From Acanthosepion esculentum (taxonomy: Eukaryota > Mollusca > Cephalopoda > Sepiida > Sepiidae), in the NCBI GenBank assembly GCA_964036315.1, contig OZ038492.1, positions 37,469,618 through 37,533,617 of the forward strand: a stretch of DNA of 64,000 bases. Reading direction: 5' to 3'. Under the pieces are notes generated by a model. It was not told the DNA's origin. It searched no databases and worked only from the letters and a program-made list of their open reading frames with translations. Both the position numbers and the translations under genes were made by a program. Within the stretch, counting starts at the first letter, position 1, and every line of letters begins with the position of its first letter. Positions 10,996 through 22,278 of the stretch are shown in pieces.

Positions 10996-11894
10996 TTGGT
11001 CACTTCTCGGTCTCATCCAAATTAGTTCCGTTCTTATCTTGTCGTGAAGCCAGACCGTCGCGATCTCTTATCTGTATCCTCTTTTGGGTGTTATCACTAT
11101 TCTTTGTGAAATTATTGGCTTATTTCAGTTGCTTTGCCTTACTACAGTTGCTTTGCCTTTCATGTATAATATTTGCTTCCTTAATATTATCTTTTTCCGG
11201 TTCTTTTCTTTGCTTTCTCTTGTTATTTTATATTGAGAACTTGGTAAGTTCTGTTTGTTGGGAATTTCTGCCAAATACATTTAACCATGACCAATTACTG
11301 TATGCGCATTCTTATATTAACTGTCCAGGCAGTAGCACCGCAATGTATTTTATATCCGTTACCAATCCTCAGAGAGGCTGGCTTTTCCAAACTTTCTCGT
11401 AAAATTAAACACGTACATACGCTTTCTATCTCAATAAAATACCATAATCTCACACGCCCGTGCGCTGTAGTATGTATTTATCTTGAGCTGTTGGTTATAG
11501 TGAAGCAAAAACCAGCCCTCTCTGCTTGGATAATGGAAGAGCAGCAGCTGACATCGTGGCTATTGGTCATTTTAAAGACATCGGCTCAGTCACACATCAT
11601 AAAAGGGCCGCAGCCATAGATCACCTGAGAACCTATTATCACAGCATGGTACACCAGGGAATATAAAGGCCGACAGAACTAAGCGAATGAATGCGGTTGT
11701 TCTAATGGAATAAGGACACGGGGGTTGGAAACAAGAGACGAGATTATCAGAAAGAGAAAAAGTGCGCCAAACGAAACGAAGATGAAGCCAATGAAAAAGA
11801 GAGGCGTTTGGTTTAGATGTGCATTAAGAAAAAGAAAGCGGTTATAAGATGAGAAAGGTGAGAGGAGCAATGGACATAGTTTTCTAACTGTCAC
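10996..11894. other. unassigned, with a hydrophobic plus-strand frame
   Basis: A 146-codon plus-strand frame (10962-11402) starts inside the Tc1 inverted repeat and is rich in Phe, Leu and Ser because the strand is T-rich. The start position and composition argue against a real gene. No homology was recognised. A TATAAA-like word near 11661 has no gene after it. Confidence 0.3.
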
Positions 11895-12480
11895 GTCTCT
11901 TCAGACACGTGGGTGATCATGACTCTCCACGATTTCTAATCCCTGATAACCCTTTGAACTCCCTACTCAGTCGTAATTGTTCTAGCAGGACAATCTTGCT
12001 AAAATTTTCACACATCTAAATGCCCCTCTTATTCTAACTATGGATTCTTTCTGTGACCATTTTCTTTAAAACTTCCTCTTTGCTTCCTCGCTATTTATTC
12101 TCAGTATCCTTCTGTAGAGCCAGATTCTCGTCGTGTTTCCCTTTTCATCTGTGCGACGATTGTCCTGAATTCTCTGACATACAAGAGGATTGATATCGCA
12201 TAGCAATTCAGCACACGTTTCTCTGTTTGTAACGACATTTTCCCGTTTCTTTGTACCTTGTTAATCTTTTGGAATGCATCTATTCCTTATGCGATGCCTG
12301 TCGGATTTCGTAATTGCAGTTTCCATCTTCTGTGAAAAACACCTCCCAGATATTTAAGTGCCTGTAGAGGGCTCATCGCGAAGCACTGCTTACCAAATAC
12401 TTCTCAACCTACCATAGAAATTCCAATCGTCAGTATTGGTGACATTAACTCCAGTTATTTTCTCACTAACGTGACGTGGC
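11895..12480 (-). mobile_element. LINE-B 3' half fragment
   Basis: Minus-strand reading gives KINKVQRNGKMSLQTEKRVL followed by NCYAISILLYVRE and a segment like TTRIWLYRRILRI. This is the region after the reverse transcriptase palm in RTE/I-like ORF2 proteins (usual form KRVLNCYVISILLYGSE...WFYRRMLRI). The low-coordinate end carries the family 3' signature (GTGGGTGATCATGACTCTCC on the plus strand). Stops and frameshifts are frequent. It abuts a plus-strand LINE-A tail at 12.48 kb. Confidence 0.65.
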
Positions 12481-12845
12481 TTCCCTCTGACTTTTTTACA
12501 AATATTTTCAAGGCAACTGCTCTGAATTTAAGTGTGCTAGGATATTGGCATCTAGGTCCCACCCATTTACTATAGAAATAGCTAAATGCAACCGCCACTT
12601 CTAATCTAACAGTTTCTTCTCTTGCACTTCTGTTTCCTTGCTTCCTTATTAATTACAATGTTTAAAAATTTAAATATAACGTCTGTCACCATTTTCTGTC
12701 TTTTTGAATCCCATTCATCTTTTATCCTTTTCTCAATCCTTCCTGTACTCAGATTTTGTCTCTAACATTCACTCCCTGTAACCCCCTGCGTACTAGTGGC
12801 AATTCTGCCTTGCCTACGGTGAAATGATTAAACAAAAATAAAATA
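12480..12845 (+). mobile_element. LINE-A 3' end
   Basis: Plus-strand blocks match other LINE-A tails: TGAATTTAAGTGTGCTAGG, CTAAATGCAACCGCCACTTC, CTTCTCTTGCACTTCTG, CGTACTAGTGGCAATTCTGC and finally GGTGAAATGATTAAAC. The coding trace of the SRxSRLWN region is badly eroded. Only the last ~360 bp are present. Confidence 0.65.
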
Positions 12846-13129
12846 GTGTTCTCATAGATTCAACTTAGTAAATATCTAATTTTGAACGACCTTTCAATTG
12901 AGCAGTAATTATCAATGAAGTCGCGAGAGCCAAGTGTGTTCAATCATCATCTTTCAGAGTATTAGTGTGACTTGTAGTATCGTTATAATACAGTGACTAG
13001 TACGCAAAAACAAATTCCCGAATTAATGGGTAAGGTCCTTTTTGAGAACCACAACCAATATTATCACATATCGGGTTACATATCGACATAAACATTGAAA
13101 TATAAACAAAAGGTATTGTCGGAATACAT

Positions 13130-13305
13130 GACTGACGAGGCAGATTTTTTCACGCAGTAGGTTGCCATTTCTTTCTGCGGTAGACCAGTTGCCAGCCGAG
13201 GTTTTAAAATTCGGTCTGTCCTGCTATTTACCCATAGCTTTGGGGAGAAGAGGATTCATACCTTTCCCAAGGGTATTAGCACGTTAGTCAGTCAGTTATG
13301 TGCCA
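13130..13305 (-). mobile_element. SINE-A, 3' two-thirds
   Basis: The minus strand carries GCTAATACCCTTGGGAAAGG, a GGGTAAATAGCAGGACAGACC block, CAACTGGTCTACCGCAGAAA and CTGCCTCGTCAGTCATGTAT in the order seen in the full copy at 63.6 kb. The tRNA-like head is absent. It sits next to a second partial copy in the same orientation. Confidence 0.7.
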
Positions 13306-13384
13306 TGCGTAATAGTTTGGTAAGGCTTTGTTTCGGACCAACCGAATACAGAGACCTAGTGCACTACGTACCACAAGGTCCAAA

Positions 13385-13580
13385 AACAACCCTCCGCAGA
13401 TTTGAATTCAGAGATATAGAAACCAGTCTGTTCTGCTATTTACCCATAGAGAAGAAGGGGATCAATATCTTTCCAAAGGTTATTAGCACGTAAGTGAATG
13501 TAATTGATCCAACTGGAATTTGAACTCGGCTCTCCGATTCCTTAATCCGAGCCGCTATTCATTACTCCATCGTGCCACAA
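13385..13580 (-). mobile_element. SINE-A, head and body
   Basis: The minus strand starts GGCACGATGGAGTAATGAAT, then CTCGGATTAAGGAATC, then the B-box region GAGCCGAGTTCAAATTCC, then CATTCACTTACGTGCTAATA and a GGGTAAATAGCAGAAC block. These are the A- and B-box parts of a tRNA-derived pol III promoter and the family body. The 3' hairpin is missing. Together with 13130-13305 it forms a tandem pair of partial SINEs. Confidence 0.7.
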
Positions 13581-13599
13581 AGTATTAATACTGCTGTAA

Positions 13600-14230
13600 A
13601 AATGACTTGAAAACTATAGCGATTGTTGAGGAGAAGATGAGAGTAACGTGAGTGATGAAGTGAGGTTGAAAGTATGGTGAATGATAGAGAAAGGTGTCAA
13701 ATAACGTGTGTAACACGTAGAGCGTAAGGAAATTTAACTTCTTTACGAGTGAAGTGGACATATAAATGTGTGATAAGAGAATGATAAGAGAATGATCAAA
13801 GTAACGTGTGGTGTAAGGTATGTGAAAATTAATATACATGAGGTGTCTAAATTGAAATGAACGATAAAGACACGTGTAAAGTAACGTACGAGTTGAATAG
13901 ATGTGAAAGCAATGTATCGGATAAGAAGATGTGAAAATTAAGGTTTCTGGAAAAGTATTTTTTCTTATATGATACGCGTGGGAAGTAACTTGTTTGAGGT
14001 GTTGAGTGATTCAAAATTAGAGTGTAATAAAACGTAACTGAAAAATAATGACAAGGAGATGTGAAACGTAGCGAGTATGACGAAGTTACTTGAAGTAAAT
14101 AGTGTTATAAAGAACGGTGAAAAATAACGTCTATACGAAAATAGAAAGGACAAAACTACGATATGAATTGTAAAGTTAGTGGATTAATATGAAAATTTAC
14201 ATTGGTCATAAAAGCTTATGGAAAGTGACG
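13600..14230. repeat. degenerate purine-rich repeat with recurring TAACGT
   Basis: The plus strand is strongly purine-rich and a word like AAGTAACGT(G/A) recurs roughly every 50-100 bp (GAGTAACGTGA, AAATAACGTGT, AAAGTAACGTGTG, AAAGTAACGTACG, GGAAGTAACTTG, AAAACGTAACTG, AAATAACGTCT). It resumes after the mariner insertion (15517-15660). This looks like a decayed satellite or low-complexity expansion; no gene is supported. Confidence 0.45.
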
Positions 14231-14232
14231 TA

Positions 14233-15514
14233 CAATGTAACCAAAAAAGTTCTGTCCGTTTTTAGATTCGTCATTGAATGAGGTTGAAATATATACGAAA
14301 TGTGTGTAGCAATTGTTTTCAAATTCGGACAGCCGGAAGTAGGAACATCAGACGTTATAAAAAACACGATCAGCGTGGCCGGCCCTCAGTTATAAGCCGG
14401 ACAGCTGTGAGAAGGATGGAAGTGTCTAGAGATCTCGTTCGGGTCTGTTTGCTTTGCGACTTCAAAGTGGGCTTATCAGCAGCTGCATCAAGTCGCCGCA
14501 TATGTCAAGCATTTGGGGATAGTGCTGTGGACGAACGTACTGCAAGGTGTTGGTTTCGAAAATTCAAGACGGGAGATTTGTTTCTCCATGATGAGCCTCG
14601 CAATGGACGACCACAGGTCTTGAATGAGGGAGTCCTGAAGGCGGCCATTTAAGAGGACAGTAGTCTAACGGGTGGTGAACTTGCAAGACAGTTCAACGTT
14701 TCCGATGAAACAGTTAGACTTCACCTGCACCGCCTAAGTAAGACGTACAAACTGAGCAAGTGGGTTCCGCAAACGCTGTTGGAGGTCCATAATGAACAAC
14801 GAGTGGCAGCCTGCGTTTCGCTGCTTTCTCGCCACTGTACCGCATCCTTATTCAATCGAGTGCTTACCAGTGATGAAAAGTGGGTTCTGTACGAAACTCC
14901 CAAGCGTTCCAGACATTGGTTGTCTCCTCAGGATGCTGTCCCTCACACCGCAAGACCGCCTATGCAGCCACGCAAGATTATGCTTTGTGTCTAGTGGACA
15001 GATCGTCAAGTGGTTCATTATGAACGGCTACCAACGGGCCAAACGGTCACTGGAGACCTATACTCGCAGCAATTGAAACGTGTGCAACAGGCATTGCGCC
15101 AGAAGGATCCAGCACTGCTGAATCGCAAAGGTATGCTTTTCCTCCATGACAACGCCAGGCCGCATGTCGCGCGAGTGGTCAGGGATACCATTTGGTTGGG
15201 TGGGAGACATGGTACCATCCACCTTATTTACCTGACCTTGCGCCATCCGATTACCACCTATTCCACTCCCTGGATAATCATCTTCGTGGGAAATCCTTCA
15301 TCAATGAAGCAGACTTGCGCAACGCCCTCACGGACTTCTTTGTGTCAAAACCGACCGAGTTCTACCGCAAGGGCATTGAACAGCTGGAAACACGTTGGCA
15401 GAATGTGCTGGATGTCGATGGCGATTTCTTCGAAGTCTAAATATGAGTTACACATACTGTGAAGCGTTTTCTTTTTTTCCTTTAAAAACGGACAGAACAT
15501 TTTTGGTTACCTTG
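14233..15514 (+). mobile_element. complete mariner element with TA target duplication
   Basis: The ends are inverted repeats of about 32 bp: the left begins CAATGTAACCAAAAAAGTTC and the right, reverse complemented, begins CAAGGTAACCAAAAATGTTC, both continuing TGTCCGTTTTTA. TA dinucleotides flank both ends (14231-14232 and 15515-15516), the expected target duplication. Length is 1282 bp, normal for mariner. It interrupts the purine-rich TAACGT repeat. Confidence 0.95.
14416..15440 (+). pseudogene. mariner transposase (DD34D), inactivated
   Basis: The start MEVSRDLVRVCLLCDFKVG at 14416 is the usual mariner position. Domains follow in order: helix-turn-helix with DERTARCWFRKFKTGD and DEPRNGRPQVL; LARQFNVSDETVRLHLHRL; SKWVPQTLLE (the WVPHEL linker, altered); TSDEKWVLYE (first Asp); LHDNARPHVAR (second Asp); PDLAPSDYHLF (third Asp); and the C-terminus ending RWQNVLDVDGDFFEV. 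All three catalytic Asp codons survive. It is broken by TAA at 14650, TAG near 14992 and a frameshift near 15200. The low number of lesions suggests a fairly young copy. Confidence 0.9.
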
Positions 15515-15938
15515 TATTTATGATAGACAAGGTGAAATGTAACTTATCTGATACAATTAGAGAAACTAGGATGAAAAAGAGACGTGGAGAGTAAAGAAAG
15601 TAATGAAGAGATGCAGAAAGTAGTGTAAAATAGAAGAAATAGGATTACAAACTGTAACAAAGAGAACATGTCCTTTTATATGATATACAAGTAATAATCT
15701 CATTACAATAATTGATATGTTATTAATAATTTTGTATTCGCTTTTCGTTGCCAGGAACGACGAGATAGCAGTCTATAAGATTAACTCAGTCTTTCTCTTA
15801 AAATTATTATTTGCAAAGAATGTTGAAACCGTGATTGGTGTTGCAATTTAAAATTTCCAAACATTGCTACATTTTGTCGCAAAGACAAATACGACAAATA
15901 CGACAACAATTTGGTTGATGATATATGTCTTTAATATA

Positions 15939-16060
<122 letters not shown>

Positions 16061-16081
16061 GATAAAGTCCGACAATTATTT

Positions 16082-16190
16082 GAAGACATTTTTTATGTTT
16101 ACACGTTCTTTTTATAGATACAAATATACAGAGCATTTACTGAAATATTTGTATATATAAAATGAACGTATAAACATAAAAAGTGTCTTA
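16082..16190. repeat. foldback: 45-bp inverted arms with 18-nt loop between (TA)n tracts
   Basis: The left arm 16082-16126 (GAAGACATTTTTTATG...ATACAAATAT) is the near-perfect reverse complement of 16145-16190 (ATATTTGTATATATAAAATG...AAAGTGTCTT), allowing a few mismatches. (TA)n runs lie on both sides. Part of the arm also occurs at 38.05 and 38.24 kb, so the sequence belongs to a dispersed family. Confidence 0.8.
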
Positions 16191-16216
16191 ATAAATATAT
16201 ATATATATATATTAAG

Positions 16217-16265
<49 letters not shown>
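16190..16265. repeat. (TA)n microsatellite, interrupted
   Basis: TA dinucleotide run interrupted by TTAAGATATTT near 16212-16222. Confidence 0.95.
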
Positions 16266-16268
<3 letters not shown>

Positions 16269-16370
16269 GATATAATATTATTATCAATACCAAACTCTGC
16301 TATTCACAGATTGATATATCAATTCCATCTGATGATTGCTGTTGCATCAAACTCTGAGTACCAGATTTTG

Positions 16371-16492
<122 letters not shown>

Positions 16493-17523
16493 AAAGTAAA
16501 AGGTTTGTCACTCAGCTGAGTCATATTACCTTCATCATCCCGACTTCAGAGGTTGGTAGACGTATCATCAGGTATCATTACGTCCATTCAACAAGGTTCA
16601 TCAGCAATTGACTGCTTTACTTTTCGATTTTTCATTTATATGCACCTTTCAAACTGCATGTGTGCGTTCCTTTATGCGTTCACGCGTGTGTGCCCATGGC
16701 CCCGTCTGCTCGCCTGTGAGTACGTGTAGAATTTCGTGATTATTTTTCATTTTCCTTTTTTTTTCACTTTACACACTCCTTAACATTCTCTTTGTTTACT
16801 TTTCTTTCAATTGTAACCATTTTGATTTCCGGTTTTCTAGACATATGTTGTCGTTGTAAATTCTTGAGCCTTCTAGCGTTTTCTCGAGTTAGGAAAATAA
16901 CCGTAGGTGATCATGACTCTCCACACTTTACATGAAATTAATATCAATTGGCAAATATAATAGAACGGTTTCCGTTGGTTAGCTTATGTCTTGTATAACG
17001 TTTTATAGTTTGTTTTATACTGTGAGACGGGTTGCCACACAAAGTCTCTATGTTAAGTTTATCTTCCTTTAAAAAGCATATTCTGTAGGAAGAAGAAATA
17101 TGTTCAAGCCCCTTCGCAAGGGCATTTGTGCATAATAAAGAAGGATAAAATTTGAAGTTAGCTTGTTATCCATTACACTATACGCACTCATGGATGTAAT
17201 TTTTTCTTGAAAATAATTATCTATTAAACTGAATTTTACTCGCTCTTCATCATCCAGCACCAGCGGTGCAATGCAACTATCTCAGTTACCGAGCAGTAAA
17301 ACAAACATTAAGCCAAGTCAACAGGAAAGGAGACAGTAATAAATTACCATCGGCCGAGGAGGCACATTTGTAGAGTTGAAAGACGATTGCTATTAGGTAT
17401 ATTATTATTACCAATAATCTACGTCGACAAAGATCGAATATTTTATAATAATATTATCAGTATAAAACTCCGGTATTCAGAAATCGTTGTTACATCAAAC
17501 GCTGAGTAGCAGATTTTGTTTTG

Positions 17524-17524
<1 letters not shown>

Positions 17525-17571
<47 letters not shown>
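17525..17571. repeat. (TA)n microsatellite
   Basis: Pure TA run between leader and body of the repeat described at 16.3-18.0 kb. Confidence 0.98.
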
Positions 17572-17573
<2 letters not shown>

Positions 17574-18279
17574 TCGTGTGTGCGTAAGTGTAGAATTTCG
17601 TGATTATTTATCATTTATGTGATTTTTTTTTAACTTTGCACTCCTTAACTTTTTCTTTTTCTTTCAATTGTAACCATTTTGACTTACGGTTTTCTAGGCA
17701 TATGTTGTCGTTGTTAAATCTTGAGCCTAAAATTATTTAGACAATAATTTGGCTAATAATAATAGTCAATAAATATATAAAAGAAATTACGACTGAATGA
17801 ATACGTAATTGTATTACTACGTCCGTGGTCTCCTAATTCACCTTATAATTCAACTTTCATTCCTTAATTTTTTCTCTCTCTTTTTTCCTTTTTCTTTTAG
17901 TTGTAACCATTTTGACTTCCGGTTTTCTAGTCATATGCTATCGTTGTCAACTCTGTGTGTTTGGAGTAAGATTTTTCATAATAACTTCAGTTATTACACT
18001 TGTTTATTTTTCATGTGCCGTGGCATTTTATGACGTGTGCGATCAAAAACTTAATGAAGTGGGCGAACAAAAATTTGTAAATTAATGATGATTGATTTTA
18101 CTTTCATCCTCGCTAACAGATTCACAAAAGCTGGTCAGATAGGTTGCTTTCGATATAACCTGTGAGTGTAAAATTCTCCAAGACTTCTTTCATCATTATG
18201 ATTCATTATGTTATTTCAATTGTTTCTTTCGGTTTCTGTTTATAAATGTCCTTTTTACTTTTATTTACACGCATAATAA

Positions 18280-18565
18280 TAGATAGTGGCTCGAACGGAG
18301 GAAACTAAGAGCCGAGTTCGAATTCCAATCGAATGCATTACATTCACTTATGTGCTAATACCCTTGGTAAAGTTATGAACGCTATTCTTCTCCACCCAGC
18401 TATGGGTAAATAGCAGGACAAACCGGATTCTCTAGCCTTGGATGGCAACTGGTCAACGGCAGAAGAAACGGCAACATAATGCGGGAAAAAAAATCTGCCT
18501 CGTCAGTCATGTATCGAAAGATATATGATCGCCTAAGCGTGTATCACGCATGACACATAAATGAA
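18280..18565 (+). mobile_element. SINE-A, nearly full length
   Basis: The head begins TAATAGATAGTGGCTCG (A-box region), followed by the B-box GAGCCGAGTTCGAATTCC, ATTACATTCACTTATGTGC, GCTATGGGTAAATAGCAGG, TGGATGGCAACTGGTC, CTGCCTCGTCAGTCATG and a 3' hairpin CATGTATC-GAAA-GATATATG, ending near CGCATGACACATAA. Order and length match the copy at 63.6 kb. It is transcribed by RNA polymerase III if active and would need a partner LINE for retroposition. Confidence 0.85.
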
Positions 18566-19084
18566 TGACTGATATATACTTGTCTTTCTTTTTGTGGGTG
18601 ATGAATTTTTTTCAGTTCTACAGTACTTTTCCAATAGACGAAACGTCAGAAATGGATCCTCCTATATCGTTATGTTCAGGGGAAATATTCAGACCAGCCT
18701 CGGATACCTCATGCCATACACACAGGATCGAATCATCATTATTCCATTCGTATTACATTGGTATGAATGTTTTTTTTTTTCATGAAAATGGCATCATCCC
18801 GAGGACCGCTACTTTATGCAACAATTACCTGAGGTAATGATTCCTCGTGCACTATGATCTTAACCGCATGAATCTAGGGTCATCAGTTATATAAACTGCA
18901 TATCATCATAATCTGCATTTAGTTGATCCTCTTATCTCTATCTTATTCTCCATGCAAACGGAAAAACGTTAGCCCCTGAAGACCCAATGAGTTGGAGGTT
19001 AGCATCAGCCATACCTATGGAAGACAAAGATGGTTTTCTAAGAAGATTAAAAGAAGGCATTGGTGCTTGACTCTTGCGATTGAT

Positions 19085-19314
19085 GCGCTTTCCATGATTT
19101 ATCGACCCTATTAAAGATAGAATATATTTTCAGTTCGTAAAATTTTTTTGAAGGATATAATAATGGTTTAGTGATGCAAGTCTTGCTAATTAATTCCTCT
19201 CTGGCGGGGAGAGCAGTGCTATTTACCCGTAGGTGAATATCACGAATTCAGTGAGAAATGGTACCTCACTCTCCGAGAAACATCCCGAACACCATTACAC
19301 TATACTCACACCTA
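19085..19314 (-). mobile_element. SINE-B: tRNA-like unit, body and tail behind a 5S head
   Basis: Reading the minus strand from the 5S-like segment, the order is GTATAGTGTAATGGTG (A-box-like), a decayed B-box region, ACGGGTAAATAGCACTGC, AATTAGCAAGACTTGCATCA and CTAAACCATTATTATATCC. The last blocks match the tail of the 28.15-kb copy. With the adjacent 5S sequence this makes a composite retroposon. Confidence 0.65.
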
Positions 19315-19433
19315 AGCTTACAGCACCTGGTATTCCCAAGTGGTCACTTATCTAGATAATAACGAGGCTGTACGTTGCTTAACTTCGGTGAACTAACAGG
19401 AACCGGCGTTTCGACGTGATGTGGCCGTAAGCT
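19315..19433 (-). rRNA. 5S rRNA-derived head of SINE-B
   Basis: The minus strand is collinear with animal 5S rRNA over its full ~119 nt: TTACGGCCACATCACG at the start, CACCGAAGTTAAGCAACGT in the middle (box A region of the type 1 pol III promoter), and ACCACTTGGGAATACCAGGT then GCTGTAAGC at the end. Identity by eye is roughly 80 percent. A tRNA-like unit and SINE body follow without a gap, so it is interpreted as a SINE promoter rather than a free 5S gene. Confidence 0.85.
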
Positions 19434-19564
19434 TTTTAAATTATCCTTTGTTTTGGTGATGATTTCTGGTGTGTTCTAGATAAAAAAAAACACATTGCAT
19501 TGCTCATCTGCGAAGCCGACTTTCTTGATTGTTGACGTTTTTTTCCACTAATGAATGCCCTTAA

Positions 19565-20215
19565 GATAAAAGATGAAACGTTGCACTTTCGCCATATTAT
19601 GCTTTATGAATTTCGGAATGGATGAATCGTCGGAACTGTGAAAGAAAAAATCAGAAGGCTTATTTGGAACGTGCTCCAGCGTTTTGGACGATCAAAATAA
19701 GGTTTGGAAGATTTCGCCAGGGTGATTTTTACCTAAACGATCAACCACGATCCGAATGACTTTCCGACCTCAATGAAGACGCCCTGCTTGCCATCGCGGA
19801 GAATAAACATAGGATTTAATCGAAAGAGATTGCTATGATTTTGAAAATCGATATCTCAACTGCCTTTTGCTACTTGAAGACATAGTCAAGAAAAAACGGT
19901 CGATTTGGCAAGTGGAAAAGATGGCACCAGGACAACGCAAGACAGCATGCTTGCAAAACAAACCTTGAAATGGGAAACACATCAGTATCCACCGTATTCT
20001 CTTGACTTGTCTCTTTCAGATATTCCAGTCTCTGTAGAACAATTTAAATGACAAATAATTTAACTCTGCACAATTAGTCGTAAACTACATCACAACCCTC
20101 TTCTGAAAAACAAAAAGCAAACAAAAAACACGATGTTTCTATGAAAACCACATCAACAAGCATGATGAACGATGGGTGGCAGTTGGTAAAAACAATGGTG
20201 ATTATGTATTTTCTT
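19565..20215 (+). pseudogene. mariner-like transposase with internal deletion
   Basis: N-terminal traces read HFRHIMLYEFRNG-like, then an RFRQGDF...LNDQPR region across frames, then EIAMILKIDIST. The sequence then jumps from a RFGKWK-like linker straight to HQDNARQHACKT (second catalytic Asp) and a PPYSLDLSLSD remnant, finishing with DERWQLVK and NNGDY-like residues. About 400 bp encoding the first catalytic Asp are missing. The total is ~650 bp instead of ~1.03 kb, and every section is frameshifted. A related deleted copy lies at 41.5-42.05 kb and an HTH scrap at 21.2 kb. Confidence 0.7.
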
Positions 20216-21045
20216 CTTTATGTCCTGTGTTCACTCAGGACGTAGGGGATCATGGCTTTCCACAATTTCCTGTCACTTTAGCTCTAAATTAATTGTCTTT
20301 TCGTTATTTCTAAACCCTGTAGCGCCATACGTTTTCTTACATTCGTCAAGCATGCTATGTGTTACTTTCCTCTATTTCTCTTGCTTTCTATCTGCCCTGT
20401 GAGTATCAGATTTTCCAAGCCCTCTTACCTCATTATGTGCCCTGGAAATTTCATCTGTCTCACTCTGATGCTAAGTATTCTTTTAGTTTCTATTTACTCT
20501 AAACCTTTGTCGTTGCTCACATGTTCGGTCCATGGTATCCTCAGCATCCTTCTGTATAACCGCATTTATGTTGCGTCAAGTCTCTTCCTCCTCTTTGAGG
20601 AAATTCTCCAGCATTCACTGCCATATAGTATGACAGATATCACATAACAGTTCAGTACTCTTTATTTTGTTTCTAACGAGGATTTTCTATCATTTAATTC
20701 TTTGCTTAGCATTTGGAAGTCATATTTCGCTATCCCAGTGCGTCATGGGGTTTCAATGTCATATTTTCCATCTTCTGTTAGAACACTTCTCAGATATTTA
20801 ATTTTTTGTGTTTGGAGGTGTTTGGTATCATCGCTTTTCAATTTCCATTTTGGTCCCATTATTTTACTAATAAGCATGTGTTATACTTTCTTGCAGTTTA
20901 TCGTTATTTAATCCTTTTTTTCTCGCTTTCCTTCACTAATGTCTGTAGTAGCCTTTGTGATTTTCTTTCCGTGTCTATATCAATACTGTGTCATCTGCAT
21001 ATATTCTATTACAAAGAGGTAATCATACAATGAATCACTTAGTAA
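20212..21045 (-). mobile_element. LINE-B: RT palm to 3' end
   Basis: On the minus strand, IYADDTVLI (reverse transcriptase catalytic box, near 20990) is followed downstream by blocks equivalent to a MLEN...EEIL region, QKDAEDTMDRTCEQ, an NEVRGLGKSD trace and the 3' end with GTGGAAAGCCATGATCCCC. The element is in several frames with many stops. It includes the palm domain, thumb/connector and 3' UTR, but lacks the endonuclease and the 5' half. Confidence 0.7.
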
Positions 21046-21171
21046 TATCAATGTAATTAATGAATTCTCTCCGCTAACAGACTTAATATAAGAATTAACT
21101 TACTAACAATACACTGAATGATGAAATCGTTATGTATAAAATTGTTGTCCATCTGACAAAAATTTTATACA

Positions 21172-21248
21172 TAAGGATCGGAAGGTCGTTCGGGTCGTGG
21201 TTGATTGTTTAGGTCAAAATCACCCTGGCGAAATCTCCCAAACTACAT
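21172..21248 (-). pseudogene. mariner HTH fragment
   Basis: Minus-strand FGRFRQGDFDLNNQPRPERP is the conserved end of the mariner N-terminal domain (usual RFRQGDFDLNDQPRSGRP). It is about 75 bp, open, and cut off where a LINE-A fragment begins. Confidence 0.7.
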
Positions 21249-21249
21249 A

Positions 21250-21920
21250 CATTATAAATTTTAGAACAGCAAGTACTTTCGACAACTTCATGTTCTCATC
21301 ATCAGGCTGTACTTTGTTTTCATTAGAAACTCCAAGACAAAATGAACGTATTGTACAAATCTACCATTCGTCAATGTATGGAATACCGTTGCCATATATG
21401 GTCTGTTGCCCCTGCTGTTCATCTCAAGGTTCTCGACAATATCCAAAGACGGATATGCAGTGTGATCGGTCTTGACTTGGGTTCTCGACTCCTCACCGGC
21501 GTAATCTGACTTCCTTCTGTCTTTTCTATAAATATTTTCATGGTATCTGCTCTGACGAGCTACTTTCACTGGTTCCCCAAATGCATGAATTTAAGCATCC
21601 TACTATGTTGGCATCTCGGTCCCAAACTTTCACTGTCGAAACAGTTAAATATAACCGCCTCCTCTTCTCCAACAGCTTCTTCTCTCGCACTAATCGATAG
21701 TGGGACTGCATTCCTCTTAATTGTTTCCCTGATAAATCTAATCTTAAAGAAGTTAAATGTAATGCCAATCGCCATTTTCTGATGCCTTGATCTTGTTCTT
21801 CTTTTTATCCTTTCCTCGATCCACCCTATACCCATAATTTTCCCTTATTTTCACTCTATGTGGCACTTGCATACTAGCAGGACTCCCGCCTTATGTGGGG
21901 TGAAATGCTTAAACAAATTA
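21250..21920 (+). mobile_element. LINE-A: ORF2 C-terminal ~200 codons and 3' UTR
   Basis: This is the best LINE-A copy here. A mostly continuous frame gives STIRQCMEYRCHIWSVAP, LDNIQRRICSVIGLDLGSRL, FFYKYFHGICSDELLSLVP, MHEFKHPTMLASRSQTF, SFFSRTNRLWDCIPLNCFP and NLKKLKCNANRHFL, the classical C-terminus of CR1/jockey-like ORF2. The 3' UTR runs to GGTGAAATGCTTAAACAAAT at 21.9 kb. The reverse transcriptase catalytic part is absent (5' truncation). Confidence 0.8.
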
Positions 21921-22278
21921 AATTACCTAATGGAGCACGAACTGTTGCAATGATCTAATCAACATTTATAGAAACCCCTGCAACTTAAACGTTTTTATAA
22001 TTCATGTCAATTTTCTAGGCTTATGTGTGAAAGCAGAGGGTTATTAACGGTACCCACCAGATAATGAAGATATAAAGAAATTTCTATCACTCTCAGTAGA
22101 TATGTTCCCATACTTATTAGTCAAGGTAGAGTATACGACATTGCATCATAAAAAATATAACACGAATAAAGAGAGTCAATGAGGAAATAAGTGATGCTTG
22201 GTGTCGTGGTATGGAAACTTAGTATAATGAATTCAGTCATCACTTAATGTTGGATATCGGTTGAGGAAAGACCTTTGG

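Noticed and set aside
10962..11402. 146-codon hydrophobic frame resembling a membrane protein
   Set aside because: Starts inside a Tc1 inverted repeat, biased T-rich composition, no motif.
11560..11680. TATA-like promoter words
   Set aside because: No gene or LTR structure downstream.
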